DNA from: Microbacterium sp. AK009
GTDB lineage: Bacteria > Actinomycetota > Actinomycetes > Actinomycetales > Microbacteriaceae
DNA length: 64,000 bases
Direction: 5' to 3'
NCBI RefSeq assembly: GCF_013410955.1
Contig: NZ_JACCCG010000001.1
Span: 776,896 to 840,895 of the forward strand
Shown here: one piece after another, positions 1 through 8,206 of the stretch
Layout of the letters: each line of letters begins with the position of its first letter
How positions within the stretch are numbered: the first letter of the stretch is position 1
Notes under the pieces: model-generated
Told to the model about the DNA's origin: nothing
Seen by the model: only the letters and a program-made list of their open reading frames with translations
The model's database searches: none
Program-made: the position numbers and the translations under genes

Positions 1-686
1 GTCTCCACGATCCGCCCGTCCTCGAGGACCACGGCGTCGGTCGCGACCTGCGACAGGACCGCGAGGTCGTGGGTGATGAAGATCAGCGACATCCCGTCGT
101 CGGAGACGAGAGCGCGCAAGAGCTCGAGGATCTCGGCCTGGATCGTGACGTCCAACGCGGTGGTCGGCTCGTCGGCGATGAGCAGGCGCGGCCGGCAGGC
201 GAGGGCCATCGCGACCGCGACCCGCTGGCGCTGCCCTCCGGAGAGCTGGTGCGGGTAGCGCCTGACGATCCCCTCGGGGTCGGGAAGGGCGACGCGCGCC
301 GCCTCGGCGACGGCGCGGGCCGCGGCATCCCTCCGGCTCACGCCCTCGTGGATGCGCACCGACTCGGCGATCTGCCGGCCGACCGTCCGGATGGGGTTCA
401 GCGCCGTGCGCGGCTCCTGGAAGACGATGCCGATCTCGTCGCCGCGGAGTGCGGCCAGTTCGCGATCAGGGAGGTCGATGAGCTCGCGGCCGTTCCACTG
501 CACACTTCCCGACGCGGTCGCGCCGTCGGGGAGGAGCCCGAGGATCGCCAGCGCGGTCAGCGACTTGCCCGACCCCGACTCGCCGATGAGACCCACCCGC
601 GCGCCGTCGGGAACATCGAACGAGATGCCGTCCACGACGCGCCGGCCGTCGATCTCGACGACGAGGTCTTTCACCGACAGGCTCAT
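1..686 (-). CDS. Peptide/nickel-type ABC importer ATPase (3' part cut by window edge)
   Basis: Reading from an ATG at 686, 228 codons are present before the window ends. The product has the ABC ATPase motifs in order: Walker A GESGSGKS near residue 40, a Q-loop FQEP, the signature LSGGQRQR, Walker B LLIADEP and an H-loop FITHDL. It would hydrolyse ATP to drive uptake of a ligand captured by the lipoprotein encoded upstream. The ATG overlaps the stop of the preceding permease (ATGA), so the two are translationally coupled in one minus-strand operon. The DppD/OppD family is about 270-330 residues, or about 550 when fused to a second ATPase; which form this is cannot be seen. Substrate is not determinable from the sequence. 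Confidence 0.93.
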   Translation of the reverse strand, partial: MSLSVKDLVVEIDGRRVVDGISFDVPDGARVGLIGESGSGKSLTALAILGLLPDGATASGSVQWNGRELIDLPDRELAALRGDEIGIVFQEPRTALNPIRTVGRQIAESVRIHEGVSRRDAAARAVAEAARVALPDPEGIVRRYPHQLSGGQRQRVAVAMALACRPRLLIADEPTTALDVTIQAEILELLRALVSDDGMSLIFITHDLAVLSQVATDAVVLEDGRIVE

Positions 687-1561
687 GCGACGACCTCCGG
701 CACGTGGCTCCGCGCGCGTCGGGCCGAACCCCCGCGACGCGAGAGGGTCGGATCGGTGGCGTCGCGGATGCCGTCCCCCAGCAGGTTCAGCCCGAGCACC
801 GTGAAGGTGATCGCGAGCCCCGGCCACAGCACCGAGAGCGGGTACACGGTGAGGTACTGCTGCAACTGGGCGAGGAGCAGCCCCCACGACGGCTCGGTGG
901 GGGGCGCACCGAAGCCCAGATACGACAGCCCCGCCTCGGCGAGGACGGCGACGGCCATGCCCCACGACAGCTGCACGATGAACACCGGTGCGACGTTCGG
1001 CAGCAGGTGGCGGACGAGGTTCTGCGCCGGGGTGAGACCCGAGGCCCGGCCGGCGAGCACGAAGTCGCTCTGCAGCACGCGCCGCAGCTCGGGCCGGGTG
1101 ACGCGCGCGATGTTCACGCCGAACCCGATGCCGACAGCCCAGATCACCACCCAGAGCGACCCGCCCCAGACCGCCGAGATCATCATCGCGATGAGCAGGA
1201 CCGGGAAGGCGATGAGGATGTCGACGGTCACCGCGACCGCTTCGCGCATCCACCGGCGGGTGAGGGCGCCGAGCGCGGCGAGGGCGAGACCGATGACGGT
1301 GGCGACGAGGCCTGCGCCGACGGCGACGATCACGGTCGTGCGCGAGCCGGCGATGAGGAGGCTCAGGATGTCACGACCCGTGCCGTCGGTGCCGAGCACG
1401 TGCGGCCAGCCGGGCGGTGCCCATCGGTTCGGGATGTCGACCTGCTGCGGGTCGAAGGGCGTCCACACGAGCGAGAGCACCGCGGTGAGGAGGATCACGG
1501 CGACGACGATGAGGCCGAATCGGCCGGTCGACAGCCGCCACAGCCGGTGGAGCGCCCTCAT
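683..1561 (-). CDS. ABC importer permease, DppC/OppC type
   Basis: A 292-residue inner-membrane permease. An N-terminal membrane segment (about 16-33) is followed by the DppC-family hallmark LGTDGTGRDILS (about 57-68), several hydrophobic helices, and an EAA-type loop (about 170-190, RASGLTPAQN) that contacts the ATPase. It pairs with the DppB-type permease encoded just upstream to form the translocation channel for peptides or similar solutes. Both junctions in the operon are ATGA overlaps (683-686 and 1558-1561). Length is normal for the family. Confidence 0.93.
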   Translation of the reverse strand: MRALHRLWRLSTGRFGLIVVAVILLTAVLSLVWTPFDPQQVDIPNRWAPPGWPHVLGTDGTGRDILSLLIAGSRTTVIVAVGAGLVATVIGLALAALGALTRRWMREAVAVTVDILIAFPVLLIAMMISAVWGGSLWVVIWAVGIGFGVNIARVTRPELRRVLQSDFVLAGRASGLTPAQNLVRHLLPNVAPVFIVQLSWGMAVAVLAEAGLSYLGFGAPPTEPSWGLLLAQLQQYLTVYPLSVLWPGLAITFTVLGLNLLGDGIRDATDPTLSRRGGSARRARSHVPEVVA

Positions 1562-2508
1562 GCGGCCTCCCGCTGCCGGGGGTCCAGGAGGCGGTGGACG
1601 ATATCGACGAGGAAGCCCACGAGCAGCACGAACCCGGTCAGGATCAGCAGCTCGCCCTGCACCATGGGGAGATCTCTTCTATCGACGTCGGCCACCAGCA
1701 TCCGTCCGATCCCGGGAAGACTGAACAGCTGCTCGATGATCACGGCGCCCACGACGATGCCGGCGACCTGGAGCCCCAGCACCGAGATCACCGACAGACC
1801 GACGTTGGGGAGGCCGTGCCGGATGAGGGCGGTGTTGCGGGTCAGCCCCTTCGCCGCGGCCGTGCGGACGTAGTCCTGGCCGATCGCCTGGAGGGTGGCG
1901 CTGCGGACGAAGCGCAGGAGCATCGCACCCTCGATGATGCCGATGGTGAGCGCGGGAAGGATGAGGGCCCGGAACGCGTCGAGCGGCTGGCTCCAGCCGC
2001 CCCGGGGGAAGCCCTGGGCGGGGAGCCACCCGAGCCACACCGCGAAGACGACGACGAGCATCATGCCGGCCCACACCACGGGGACCGCGGCGAGGGCCTG
2101 CGCCCCGACGCTCAGCGCGGTGCCGTCGGCCCGCCCGCGGCGGAGGGCTGAGAAGACCCCGAGCGGGATGCTGAGGGCGAGGGCGAAGACGAGGGAGAGG
2201 ATGCCGAGGGGGACCGTCACGCGCGCCTTCTCGGCGAGCTCGGCGGTCACCGTCAGGCCCGTGTAGAGAGACGTGCCGAGATCGCCGCGGAAGACGCCGC
2301 CGATCCAGTCGGTGTACTGCGCCCACAGCGGCGCGTTCAGCCCGAGATTCTCGCGGATGGCGGCGACCTGCTCGGGGGTGCTGTTCGTGCCGGCGATCTG
2401 CTGCGCGACGTCGCCGGGGAGCACCCGGAGGGTGAGGAAGATCAGCGCGCTGGCCACGAACAGCCCCAGCAGCAGCAGGGCTCCCCGGGTCAGCGCGTAC
2501 CGGATCAC
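1558..2508 (-). CDS. ABC importer permease, DppB/OppB type
   Basis: A 316-residue membrane protein with a first transmembrane helix at about 10-28 ending in LRVLPGD, typical of DppB/OppB. It has further helices and an EAA-like cytoplasmic loop (YVRTAAAKGLTRN) in its second half. It forms a heterodimeric channel with the next permease. The start is GTG at 2508, overlapping the stop of the binding-protein gene (GTGA). No other in-frame start has a better context. Confidence 0.93.
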   Translation of the reverse strand: MIRYALTRGALLLLGLFVASALIFLTLRVLPGDVAQQIAGTNSTPEQVAAIRENLGLNAPLWAQYTDWIGGVFRGDLGTSLYTGLTVTAELAEKARVTVPLGILSLVFALALSIPLGVFSALRRGRADGTALSVGAQALAAVPVVWAGMMLVVVFAVWLGWLPAQGFPRGGWSQPLDAFRALILPALTIGIIEGAMLLRFVRSATLQAIGQDYVRTAAAKGLTRNTALIRHGLPNVGLSVISVLGLQVAGIVVGAVIIEQLFSLPGIGRMLVADVDRRDLPMVQGELLILTGFVLLVGFLVDIVHRLLDPRQREAA

Positions 2509-4013
2509 TCGCTCTTGGTCAGCTCTGCGAGGTTGAGGCGGGCGTTGACGTTGTCGGCGGGCATGCCGTCGATGCCGGTGGCGACGGCGCTGACCCCGGC
2601 CCAGTTGTAGAGCCAGTCGGCCGCGGAATCCTCGGCGACGACGCGGGCGGCCTCGGCGAGGAGGGCGTCGGCCTCTTCCTCGTCCGTCGCGCGCAGCGAC
2701 TGCTCGTAGAGGTCCTGCACCTCGGGGTTGTCGTAGGTGAAGTAGTAGTCCGGGTTCGCCCAGTTCTCGAAGTCGCGGGGCTCGGCGTGGTTGACGTAGC
2801 TGAGCTCGTAGTCCTTGTTGGTGTAGACGTCGTTGACCCAGACGCCGAAGTCCACCGCGTCGACCTCGAGGGTGATGCCGACCTCGTTGAGGTTGGACAC
2901 CAGGATCTGCGGAATCGTCGTGCCGTAGAACGACGGGATCGTGAGGGTCAGCTCGAGGTCTTCCACCCCCGCCTCCTCCAGCAGCGCGCGCGCCGCTTCG
3001 GGGTCGTACGGTGCGGTGTCGCTGAGATCCTCGTAGCCGGGGTCGGGTTCGGGGATCGGGCCGTAGAGGGTCTGCCCGGCGCCGACCGCCTCGACGATGG
3101 CGTCGTGGTCGATCGCCTGACGGATCGCCTGGCGCACCCGCTGGTCGTCGAGGGGCGCGGCGGTGCTGTTCATCGCCAGCACGCTCTTGTCGGTGGCGGT
3201 GCCGAGCACCACGGTCCAGTCGCCGTTCTGCTCGATCTGCTCGGCGAGGTTCGGGTCGAATCCGGTGAGCACATCCACCTCGCCCGCGGCGGCGGCGTTC
3301 ACCGCGGCCTGGTCTTCGGCGATGTACTGGAACACCACTTCGCCGACGCCGGCGGCGTCACCCCAGTAGGCGTCGTTGCGGGTGAGCGTGATGCTCGCCC
3401 CCTGCTGCCACTCGTCCAGCATGAAGGGCCCCGTGCCGTTGGCCGCGGTCTGGTAGTCGACCGTGTCGCCCTCCTTCAGGATGATCCCGGCGCGGCCGGT
3501 GAGGTTCCACAGCAGACTCGAGTCGGGTTCGGCGAGGGTGAGGGTGACGGTCTGCCCGTCGGCGGCGATCGAGGTCACGTTCGCCAGGCGCGAGGACTCG
3601 GCCCACTCGGGGGTGTCCTTCCGGGTCTGCAGCGACCACACGACATCCTGCGGGGTGAGTTCCTGACCGTCGTGGAAGGTGACCCCCTCTTCCAGGGTGA
3701 ACGTGTAGGTGAGCCCGTCATCCGAGACCTCCCAGTCGCTCGCGAGTGCCGGGACGATCTCCTGGTCGGTGGTCCGTGAGACCAGGCCCTGGTAGACGTT
3801 GTCGATGAGGACCTGGTCGAGGGCCGCCCCGGTGGTCTGGCGGATGTCGAGGTTCCCGGGCTCAAGCACGAGGCGCACCGCGACCGAGGCGTCGGGGTTC
3901 GGCTCGCCCGTCGCGCCCGTCGGACCCGGTTCGGCGGAGGAGGTGCAGCCGGCGAGCACGAGGGCGGACGCGGCGAAGAGTGCGGTGGCGGCGAAGGCCG
4001 TGCGGCGAAGCAT
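2505..4013 (-). CDS. Extracellular solute-binding lipoprotein, SBP_bac_5 family
   Basis: A 502-residue lipoprotein. It has a signal sequence with a lipobox ending LAGC, so Cys23 should be acylated. The mature part reads as a peptide/nickel-type periplasmic binding protein (SBP_bac_5): a VSDDGLTYTFTLEEG segment, FHDGQELTPQDVVWS, and a NGTGPFML motif. It should deliver substrate to the two permeases. It is the first gene of the operon; its ATG at 4013 is preceded by AAAGGA at good spacing. Peptides are the default guess, but nickel, opines or glycosides use the same family. Confidence 0.92.
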   Translation of the reverse strand: MLRRTAFAATALFAASALVLAGCTSSAEPGPTGATGEPNPDASVAVRLVLEPGNLDIRQTTGAALDQVLIDNVYQGLVSRTTDQEIVPALASDWEVSDDGLTYTFTLEEGVTFHDGQELTPQDVVWSLQTRKDTPEWAESSRLANVTSIAADGQTVTLTLAEPDSSLLWNLTGRAGIILKEGDTVDYQTAANGTGPFMLDEWQQGASITLTRNDAYWGDAAGVGEVVFQYIAEDQAAVNAAAAGEVDVLTGFDPNLAEQIEQNGDWTVVLGTATDKSVLAMNSTAAPLDDQRVRQAIRQAIDHDAIVEAVGAGQTLYGPIPEPDPGYEDLSDTAPYDPEAARALLEEAGVEDLELTLTIPSFYGTTIPQILVSNLNEVGITLEVDAVDFGVWVNDVYTNKDYELSYVNHAEPRDFENWANPDYYFTYDNPEVQDLYEQSLRATDEEEADALLAEAARVVAEDSAADWLYNWAGVSAVATGIDGMPADNVNARLNLAELTKSE

Positions 4014-4146
4014 GTGATTCCTTTCGGGACGGCATCCGGGGGAGGGAGATGCCAGCCGGCTCGTCCGAGCGAGCCGTGGTGCGGATACAGCCTAGGGAAC
4101 CGCCGGGAACCCTGACGAACCCGTTACACCGAACGCAACAGAAGCG
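4014..4146. other. Intergenic region with ABC-operon promoter and leader hairpin
   Basis: The stretch separates the binding-protein gene from the end of the hydrolase gene; both lie on the minus strand. On the minus strand a TAGGCT -10-like box lies at 4089-4094. The inferred leader of about 70 nt contains a perfect 6-bp hairpin with a 6-nt loop (arms 4058-4063 and 4070-4075), followed by the AAAGGA ribosome site. No good -35 is visible. Function of the hairpin is not known. Confidence 0.5.
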
Positions 4147-5097
4147 TTAATCCTTCCCCGCGGCCCGGCGCACCTCCGCCGCCAGGGCGACGGGGGCGTC
4201 CTCCTGCAGATTGTGGCCGCCGGCGAGGGTGAGGACGGATGCCGCGGGCACGCGCTCCCGGAACACGTCGACGTCGGCGGCCGTGACGTAGCCGCGCTCG
4301 CCGCGGATCAGCTGCAGCGGGGCGCGGACGGCGGCGAGGTCTTCCCAGCCCGCCTCGCCGAGGACGGCGGCCACGGCGTCGCTTCCCGCTCCCTCGCCCG
4401 GGGGTCGGTCGCCCGCGGACGCGGCGGCTGCGAGGTGGGCGAAGTGGTGCTTCCACTCCACCCGCCCGTCGGCGCGGACGCGCGAGTTGAAGTACACGCC
4501 CCGCGCGGCCTTCTCCCGCGTACCGCCGCCGAGCCCGAACGCCATTGCCCTGTCCACGAGCTCGTCGCGGTCGGCCCAATCGGTGGGTCCGGAAAAGAAG
4601 CGGCGGATCTCGGCGGCCCCGGCGTTCGGGTCGAGGCCCGGCGTGATGTCGATCACGACGAGGCGGTCGACGAGATCGGGGCGGGCGGCGGCGACGGCGG
4701 CCGCGGTGAGACCCCCGAGCGACTGTCCGACGAGCACCTGGGGTCGATCGGTCCACGCGGTCATCGCCGCTGCGACGTCGGGTGCCAGCATCCGCCCGAC
4801 GTACGCGGCGTCGTCGCGCCACGACGAATCGCCATGACCGGGCAGGTCGATCGCAAGAGCCGGGAGGCCGAGGGCGATGACGGTGGTGTCCCACGTGTGG
4901 GCGTTCAACCCCGCACCGTGGAGGAACGTCACCACGGGCCGGTCACCGGGTGAGTCGAACCACCATCGCAGGCCACTGACCACCCGCCCGTCGGCAAGAT
5001 CGATCTGCAGGCGCTCGCCGCGGGGGAGCGGGCCGGTAAGCCCGGCGTCGGCGGCCTGTTCGGGCAGGAACGAGAACTCGTCAGCGGGTTCGGTCAC
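4147..5097 (-). CDS. Alpha/beta hydrolase
   Basis: A 316-residue protein when started at the GTG at 5097. Starts further upstream would run through the divergent gene at 5149 and are rejected. An HGAG oxyanion segment (about 60-63) and a nucleophile elbow GQSLG (Ser126) are clear. A late GGHN motif supplies the likely catalytic His. A LPGHGDSS segment between them is typical of alpha/beta hydrolases. The substrate cannot be told; esterase, lipase and dehalogenase members look alike at this level. It is divergent from the AhpD-like gene with 51 bp between the starts. Confidence 0.85.
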   Translation of the reverse strand: MTEPADEFSFLPEQAADAGLTGPLPRGERLQIDLADGRVVSGLRWWFDSPGDRPVVTFLHGAGLNAHTWDTTVIALGLPALAIDLPGHGDSSWRDDAAYVGRMLAPDVAAAMTAWTDRPQVLVGQSLGGLTAAAVAAARPDLVDRLVVIDITPGLDPNAGAAEIRRFFSGPTDWADRDELVDRAMAFGLGGGTREKAARGVYFNSRVRADGRVEWKHHFAHLAAAASAGDRPPGEGAGSDAVAAVLGEAGWEDLAAVRAPLQLIRGERGYVTAADVDVFRERVPAASVLTLAGGHNLQEDAPVALAAEVRRAAGKD

Positions 5098-5136
5098 GCC
5101 GCCATTCTGCCTCAGGCCCGCTCGCGGCCGCGCGGG

Positions 5137-5142
5137 TAGGCT
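5137..5142 (+). promoter_or_regulatory. -10 box TAGGCT, six bases before the ATG at 5149
   Basis: TAGGCT is followed by six bases and then the start codon. With a transcription start about 6-7 nt after the -10, the mRNA would begin at the ATG itself. No Shine-Dalgarno sequence is present. The -35 is poor. Confidence 0.5.
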
Positions 5143-5148
5143 GGCGCC

Positions 5149-5634
5149 ATGATCGCGGAACAGCGCGTGCACCTGGCGAAATCGGCGCCCCCTGCCTACA
5201 GCTCCCTCGCGGGCCTGGCCAAGCAGGTCGGGGCGATCGCCGCCGAGGCCGGGATCGACGACCGCCTGAAGGAGATCGTGCAGATCCACGTCTCTCAGCT
5301 CAACGGCTGCGCCTACTGCGTGCGCGTGCACGTGGAGAAGGGCGTGAAGGCCGGGCTCGACGCCGACGTCGTCGCGCAGATCGCCACCTGGCGCGATTCG
5401 GGCGTCTTCTCCGAGCGCGAGCGGGCAGGTCTCGAGCTGGCCGAGGCCTTCACGTTCATCCACGACGACGGGATCCCCGACGACGTCTACGACCGGGTCG
5501 GCGGCGTCCTCAGCGAAGCCGAGTACGTCGCGCTCAGCTGGATCCTCATCTCCATCAACGCCTTCAATCGCCTCGCGATCGCCGGGCGGTACCCGGTTCC
5601 GACGCGAGAGACCAGCGCGGCGACCCCCCGATGA
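5149..5634 (+). CDS. Carboxymuconolactone decarboxylase-family (AhpD-like) protein
   Basis: A 161-residue protein of the CMD/AhpD fold. The redox motif CAYC (Cys54, Cys57) with His61, preceded by Glu42 in a KEIVQIHVSQLNG stretch, matches the alkylhydroperoxidase-type active site rather than the true decarboxylases. A role in peroxide reduction is likely but unproven. The ATG at 5149 has no ribosome site and seems to be read from a leaderless mRNA. The stop overlaps the next start (ATGA at 5631), so the phosphatase gene is co-translated. Confidence 0.87.
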   Translation: MIAEQRVHLAKSAPPAYSSLAGLAKQVGAIAAEAGIDDRLKEIVQIHVSQLNGCAYCVRVHVEKGVKAGLDADVVAQIATWRDSGVFSERERAGLELAEAFTFIHDDGIPDDVYDRVGGVLSEAEYVALSWILISINAFNRLAIAGRYPVPTRETSAATPR

Positions 5635-6413
5635 CCCCCGGTGACCCGCTCGTCCCCGGCAGCGTAAATTTCCGTGACACCGGGGGGCTCCCGGCCGGCC
5701 ATGGCCGGACGCGATCCGGCGTCCTCTTCCGGTCGGGGAACCTCGCCCAGCTTGACGACGACGGGGTCGCGGCGATCGAACGCCTCGGCATCCGCACCGT
5801 CGTCGACCTGCGCGCCGACGACGAGGTCGCCCACGCCCCGAGCCGCGTGGAGTCGCTTCCGGTGACGACGGCCCACGTGCCGCTCTTCCTCGGATCGGTG
5901 ACCTCGTTCTTCACCCAGGACATGAGTCTGTCCGACATGTATCGCTCGCTCGCCGAGGAATCGGGTGCGCAGATCGTGACCGCGATCCGCGCGATCCTCG
6001 ACGATCCGCCGGCCCTCGTCCACTGCACGGTGGGGAAGGATCGCACCGGAGTCACCGTCGCCGTCGCGCTCGCCGCGGCGGGTGTGGACCGCGAGGCGAT
6101 CGTCGCCGACTACGCCCGCACCGAGGGACTCCTGCCCGAGTGGCGCAACCGCGACATCGTGGCGCGGCTGCGGCAGTGGCATCCCGAGGCCGTGCATCTG
6201 GAAGAGCTGGCCACCCGATCTCCGGCACCGGTGATGCGGGCGTTCCTCGACGACCTGGAGACGCGGTACGGGTCGGCGGCGGGCTTCCTCACCGCACACG
6301 CGATGACCGAGCAGGAGGTGCGGCGGCTTCGCGACGTGCTGGTCGAGGAGGACACCGTCGCCGACAGCTCCGCCCCCGCCGAGAAAGACCTCGCGTCGAA
6401 CGACTCAGGTTAG
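5631..6413 (+). CDS. Tyrosine-type protein phosphatase (Tyr_phosphatase3 family)
   Basis: A 260-residue protein. The N-terminal SVNFRDTGGL motif (about 11-20) and the P-loop HCTVGKDRTG (Cys132, Arg138) identify it as a bacterial tyrosine- or dual-specificity phosphatase of the family that includes Mycobacterium PtpB. It hydrolyses phosphate esters through a cysteinyl-phosphate. Some relatives also act on phosphoinositides or phosphoserine, so the substrate is open. It is coupled to the AhpD-like gene by an ATGA overlap. The iron box of the next gene overlaps its stop codon. Confidence 0.87.
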   Translation: MTPGDPLVPGSVNFRDTGGLPAGHGRTRSGVLFRSGNLAQLDDDGVAAIERLGIRTVVDLRADDEVAHAPSRVESLPVTTAHVPLFLGSVTSFFTQDMSLSDMYRSLAEESGAQIVTAIRAILDDPPALVHCTVGKDRTGVTVAVALAAAGVDREAIVADYARTEGLLPEWRNRDIVARLRQWHPEAVHLEELATRSPAPVMRAFLDDLETRYGSAAGFLTAHAMTEQEVRRLRDVLVEEDTVADSSAPAEKDLASNDSG

Positions 6414-6423
6414 GCAACCCTTC
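6405..6423. promoter_or_regulatory. DtxR/IdeR-type iron box
   Basis: The 19-bp site TCAGGTTAGGCAACCCTTC matches about 14 of 19 positions of the IdeR/DtxR consensus TTAGGTTAGGCTAACCTAA. It overlaps the possible -35 (about 6410-6415) of the TATAGT -10 at 6432-6437, so an iron-loaded DtxR/IdeR regulator bound here would block transcription of the SIP-domain gene. The left half is much better than the right. Match counted by eye. Confidence 0.6.
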
Positions 6424-6431
6424 CTCGGGGG

Positions 6432-6437
6432 TATAGT
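6432..6437 (+). promoter_or_regulatory. -10 box TATAGT of the SIP-domain gene
   Basis: TATAGT is the best -10 hexamer in the window by eye. It sits nine bases before the ATG at 6447, behind the iron box. The GGTGGAG between it and the ATG could serve as a weak ribosome site if transcription starts early. Confidence 0.55.
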
Positions 6438-6446
6438 GGTGGAGCC

Positions 6447-6923
6447 ATGTCGAAGACCATCCCGTCGCCCACCGAGCACAACACCGCAGCGTGCCGCTCG
6501 TCGCGGCACACGCGCGTGCAGCACGTGATCGCCGCCGACGAGTCGTCGCTCGTCGAACTCGAGACGCTGCTGGCGACCCTTCCGCTGTGCTCGACCGGGC
6601 GGGTCTTCATCGAGATCCCCGACAGCTCCGCGCAGCGCGACATCGCCGTTCCGCCGCGGATGGTGCTCACCTGGCTCGACCGCTCCCGCCGGAGCGGCGC
6701 ACCCGGCACGGGTCGCGGCTGCGCCTCGGGCGAGGCACTGTCCCGCGCGGTGATCGCCTGGGCTGACGAGATGCTCTGCGACGACGGTGACGCCACTCGC
6801 ATCCATCTCCTCGGCGGCTACCTGGGCACCGTCGACATCGTCGAGCATCTCACCGGCGTGCGCGGGATCGACCCGTCGCACATCCGCACCCCGGCTCGGT
6901 ACGGGCTCAGCTCCGCGCGCTGA
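6447..6923 (+). CDS. SIP-domain-only protein (siderophore-interacting family, C-terminal half)
   Basis: A 158-residue protein resembling only the C-terminal NAD(P)H-binding part of siderophore-interacting proteins: a stretch on handling ADESSLVELETLL, then LDRSRRSGAPGTGRG, then the late GEALSRAVIAWADEML and HLLGGYLG. Full-length SIPs are about 250-290 residues with an FAD domain in front, which is absent here. A role in ferric-siderophore reduction or iron handling fits the iron box upstream but is inferred. Its last 17 bp overlap the convergent gene. Likely repressed by iron. Confidence 0.75.
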   Translation: MSKTIPSPTEHNTAACRSSRHTRVQHVIAADESSLVELETLLATLPLCSTGRVFIEIPDSSAQRDIAVPPRMVLTWLDRSRRSGAPGTGRGCASGEALSRAVIAWADEMLCDDGDATRIHLLGGYLGTVDIVEHLTGVRGIDPSHIRTPARYGLSSAR

Positions 6924-7332
6924 CGCGCCCCGACCTGCGGGGAAGGTAGCGGCCGTCCTCCAGTCCGGCCTCGATCTCGAAGCGATTGCGCAGCGGATCA
7001 CGCCCCGCCAGCAGGTAGAGCACCGGCAGTAGCAAGCCGTAGCGGCGCCACTGGCGCTTGTGCACGGCCTCGTGACGGAGCAGGCGATCATCGATCGTGC
7101 CCGCGCCGGTGAGGAAGCAGTCGCCGACGCACACACCGCCGCGGGCGAAGGTCCACGACGGCATGCCGCGGAAGATCACCAGGCCGCCCCGGCGCTCGAC
7201 CCGCCCCGTGCTCCACAGCCCGCCCCACACGCGACCGAGGGCGCACCCGTAGAGGTACCCGAGATAGCTGACCGGTGAGTCCAGGAGCACCGCCGGGATG
7301 AACCGATCGGGGTCGGGCCGGTCGTCCGTCAC
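6907..7332 (-). CDS. Small protein with HEAVH (zincin-like) motif, function unknown
   Basis: A 141-residue protein I do not recognise. It has a weakly hydrophobic N-terminal half and the motif HEAVH at 87-91 followed by KRQW, resembling the HExxH zinc site of zincin peptidases. A possible third ligand is Glu119 or Glu121. A short hydrophobic segment follows (about 99-109). Peptidase activity is unproven and the protein is small for it. Its ATG overlaps the stop of the arginase-family gene (7329-7332), so it is the second gene of that operon. Its 3' end overlaps the SIP gene. Confidence 0.7.
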   Translation of the reverse strand: MTDDRPDPDRFIPAVLLDSPVSYLGYLYGCALGRVWGGLWSTGRVERRGGLVIFRGMPSWTFARGGVCVGDCFLTGAGTIDDRLLRHEAVHKRQWRRYGLLLPVLYLLAGRDPLRNRFEIEAGLEDGRYLPRRSGRVSARS

Positions 7333-8141
7333 GCGAGCGCCCCGACGATGCGCAGGATCGTGCCGAGGTCGTCCACGGCGGCCTCCGGAGCGGCGGGGGA
7401 GAACTCCGTCAGCGTCGCACCGGCGAGCGGGAGGCGCGCGCGCACCGCGCGGATGACCCCGACCACCTGATCGACGGTTGCGCCGAACGGCACCGGGTGA
7501 CTCACCCCGCCGATCACGCTCGGGTCGAGGACGTCCAGGTCGACGTGGAGATACACCCGGCCGGCGCCGGTCGCCACGACGGCGTCGGCGACCGCGTCGG
7601 GATCGATGAGGGCGTCCGCACCGAGGAGGACCAGTCCGGACGCCGGGGCGAAGTCCTCCTCCTCCGGGTCGAACTCGCGGGTCCCCGCGAGCAGCACGCG
7701 ATCCGCCGGCAGCGGCGGGTCCAGAGCCAGCCCCGCGGGGGCGTCACCGAGAAGCGCACGCACGACCATGCCGTGGAATGCGCCGCTGGGCGATGTCGCC
7801 GGCGTCTGCAGATCGGCGTGCGCGTCGAGCCACAGGACGGCCACGTCGGAGGTGTCGAGTGCTGCGAGGGAGGGAAGGGCCACGCCGCAGTCGCCGCCGA
7901 CGATGACCGCCGGCCCCTCGCCGTCGGTGACCGCGCGCGAGACCAGCTCGGCGATGCGTGTCAGGGAGCTGAACCGGCGCACTCCCGAGCCGAGGTCCTC
8001 GCCGGCCTCGGTGGGGACCTCGAGGATGGTCGTGGCCGTGCGAGGGAGATCGCCGGCGATCGCGAGCGCGCCGTCGATGAGACGCATCGCCCGTGACGAC
8101 GACGACCCCTGCCACTGCGGGACGACGATGAACCGTGCCAC
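7329..8141 (-). CDS. Arginase/agmatinase-family (ureohydrolase fold) protein
   Basis: A 270-residue protein of the arginase superfamily. Metal-site motifs are GGDCG (82-86), DAHAD (106-110) and HVDLDVLDP later on. Canonical members have GGDH in the first motif; here the His that binds manganese is Cys85, so true arginase activity is doubtful. Start is GTG at 8141, with a strong GGAAGGAG five bases upstream. A start at 8192 would put the terminator hairpin at 8165-8200 inside the coding region. Coupled by ATGA to the small HEAVH gene. Confidence 0.82.
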   Translation of the reverse strand: MARFIVVPQWQGSSSSRAMRLIDGALAIAGDLPRTATTILEVPTEAGEDLGSGVRRFSSLTRIAELVSRAVTDGEGPAVIVGGDCGVALPSLAALDTSDVAVLWLDAHADLQTPATSPSGAFHGMVVRALLGDAPAGLALDPPLPADRVLLAGTREFDPEEEDFAPASGLVLLGADALIDPDAVADAVVATGAGRVYLHVDLDVLDPSVIGGVSHPVPFGATVDQVVGVIRAVRARLPLAGATLTEFSPAAPEAAVDDLGTILRIVGALA

Positions 8142-8164
8142 GTCGACTCCTTCCGTGAGAACGG

Positions 8165-8200
8165 CGACGGGGGTGGGCGATCGTGCGCCCACCCCCGTCG
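8165..8200. terminator. Terminator hairpin after pspA
   Basis: A perfect 15-bp stem (8165-8179 with 8186-8200) closes a 6-nt loop. It lies just past the pspA stop on the minus strand and before the arginase-family start. There is no T-run, as usual in high-GC actinobacteria. Confidence 0.75.
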
Positions 8201-8206
8201 ATGCGA

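Noticed and set aside
4124..4894. Arg/Gly-rich 256-residue frame on the minus strand
   Set aside because: It is a shadow frame of the alpha/beta hydrolase and shows the biased composition of such shadows.
5097..5463. Longer N-terminus for the hydrolase at 4147-5097
   Set aside because: It would run antisense through the well-supported AhpD-like gene and shows no hydrolase-like sequence.
6447..7332. Toxin-antitoxin pair formed by two small overlapping genes
   Set aside because: They converge instead of running together, and the SIP-like and HEAVH features do not match known toxins or antitoxins.
8142..8192. Longer N-terminus for the arginase-family protein
   Set aside because: It overlaps the perfect terminator hairpin at 8165-8200, while the GTG at 8141 has a strong ribosome site.
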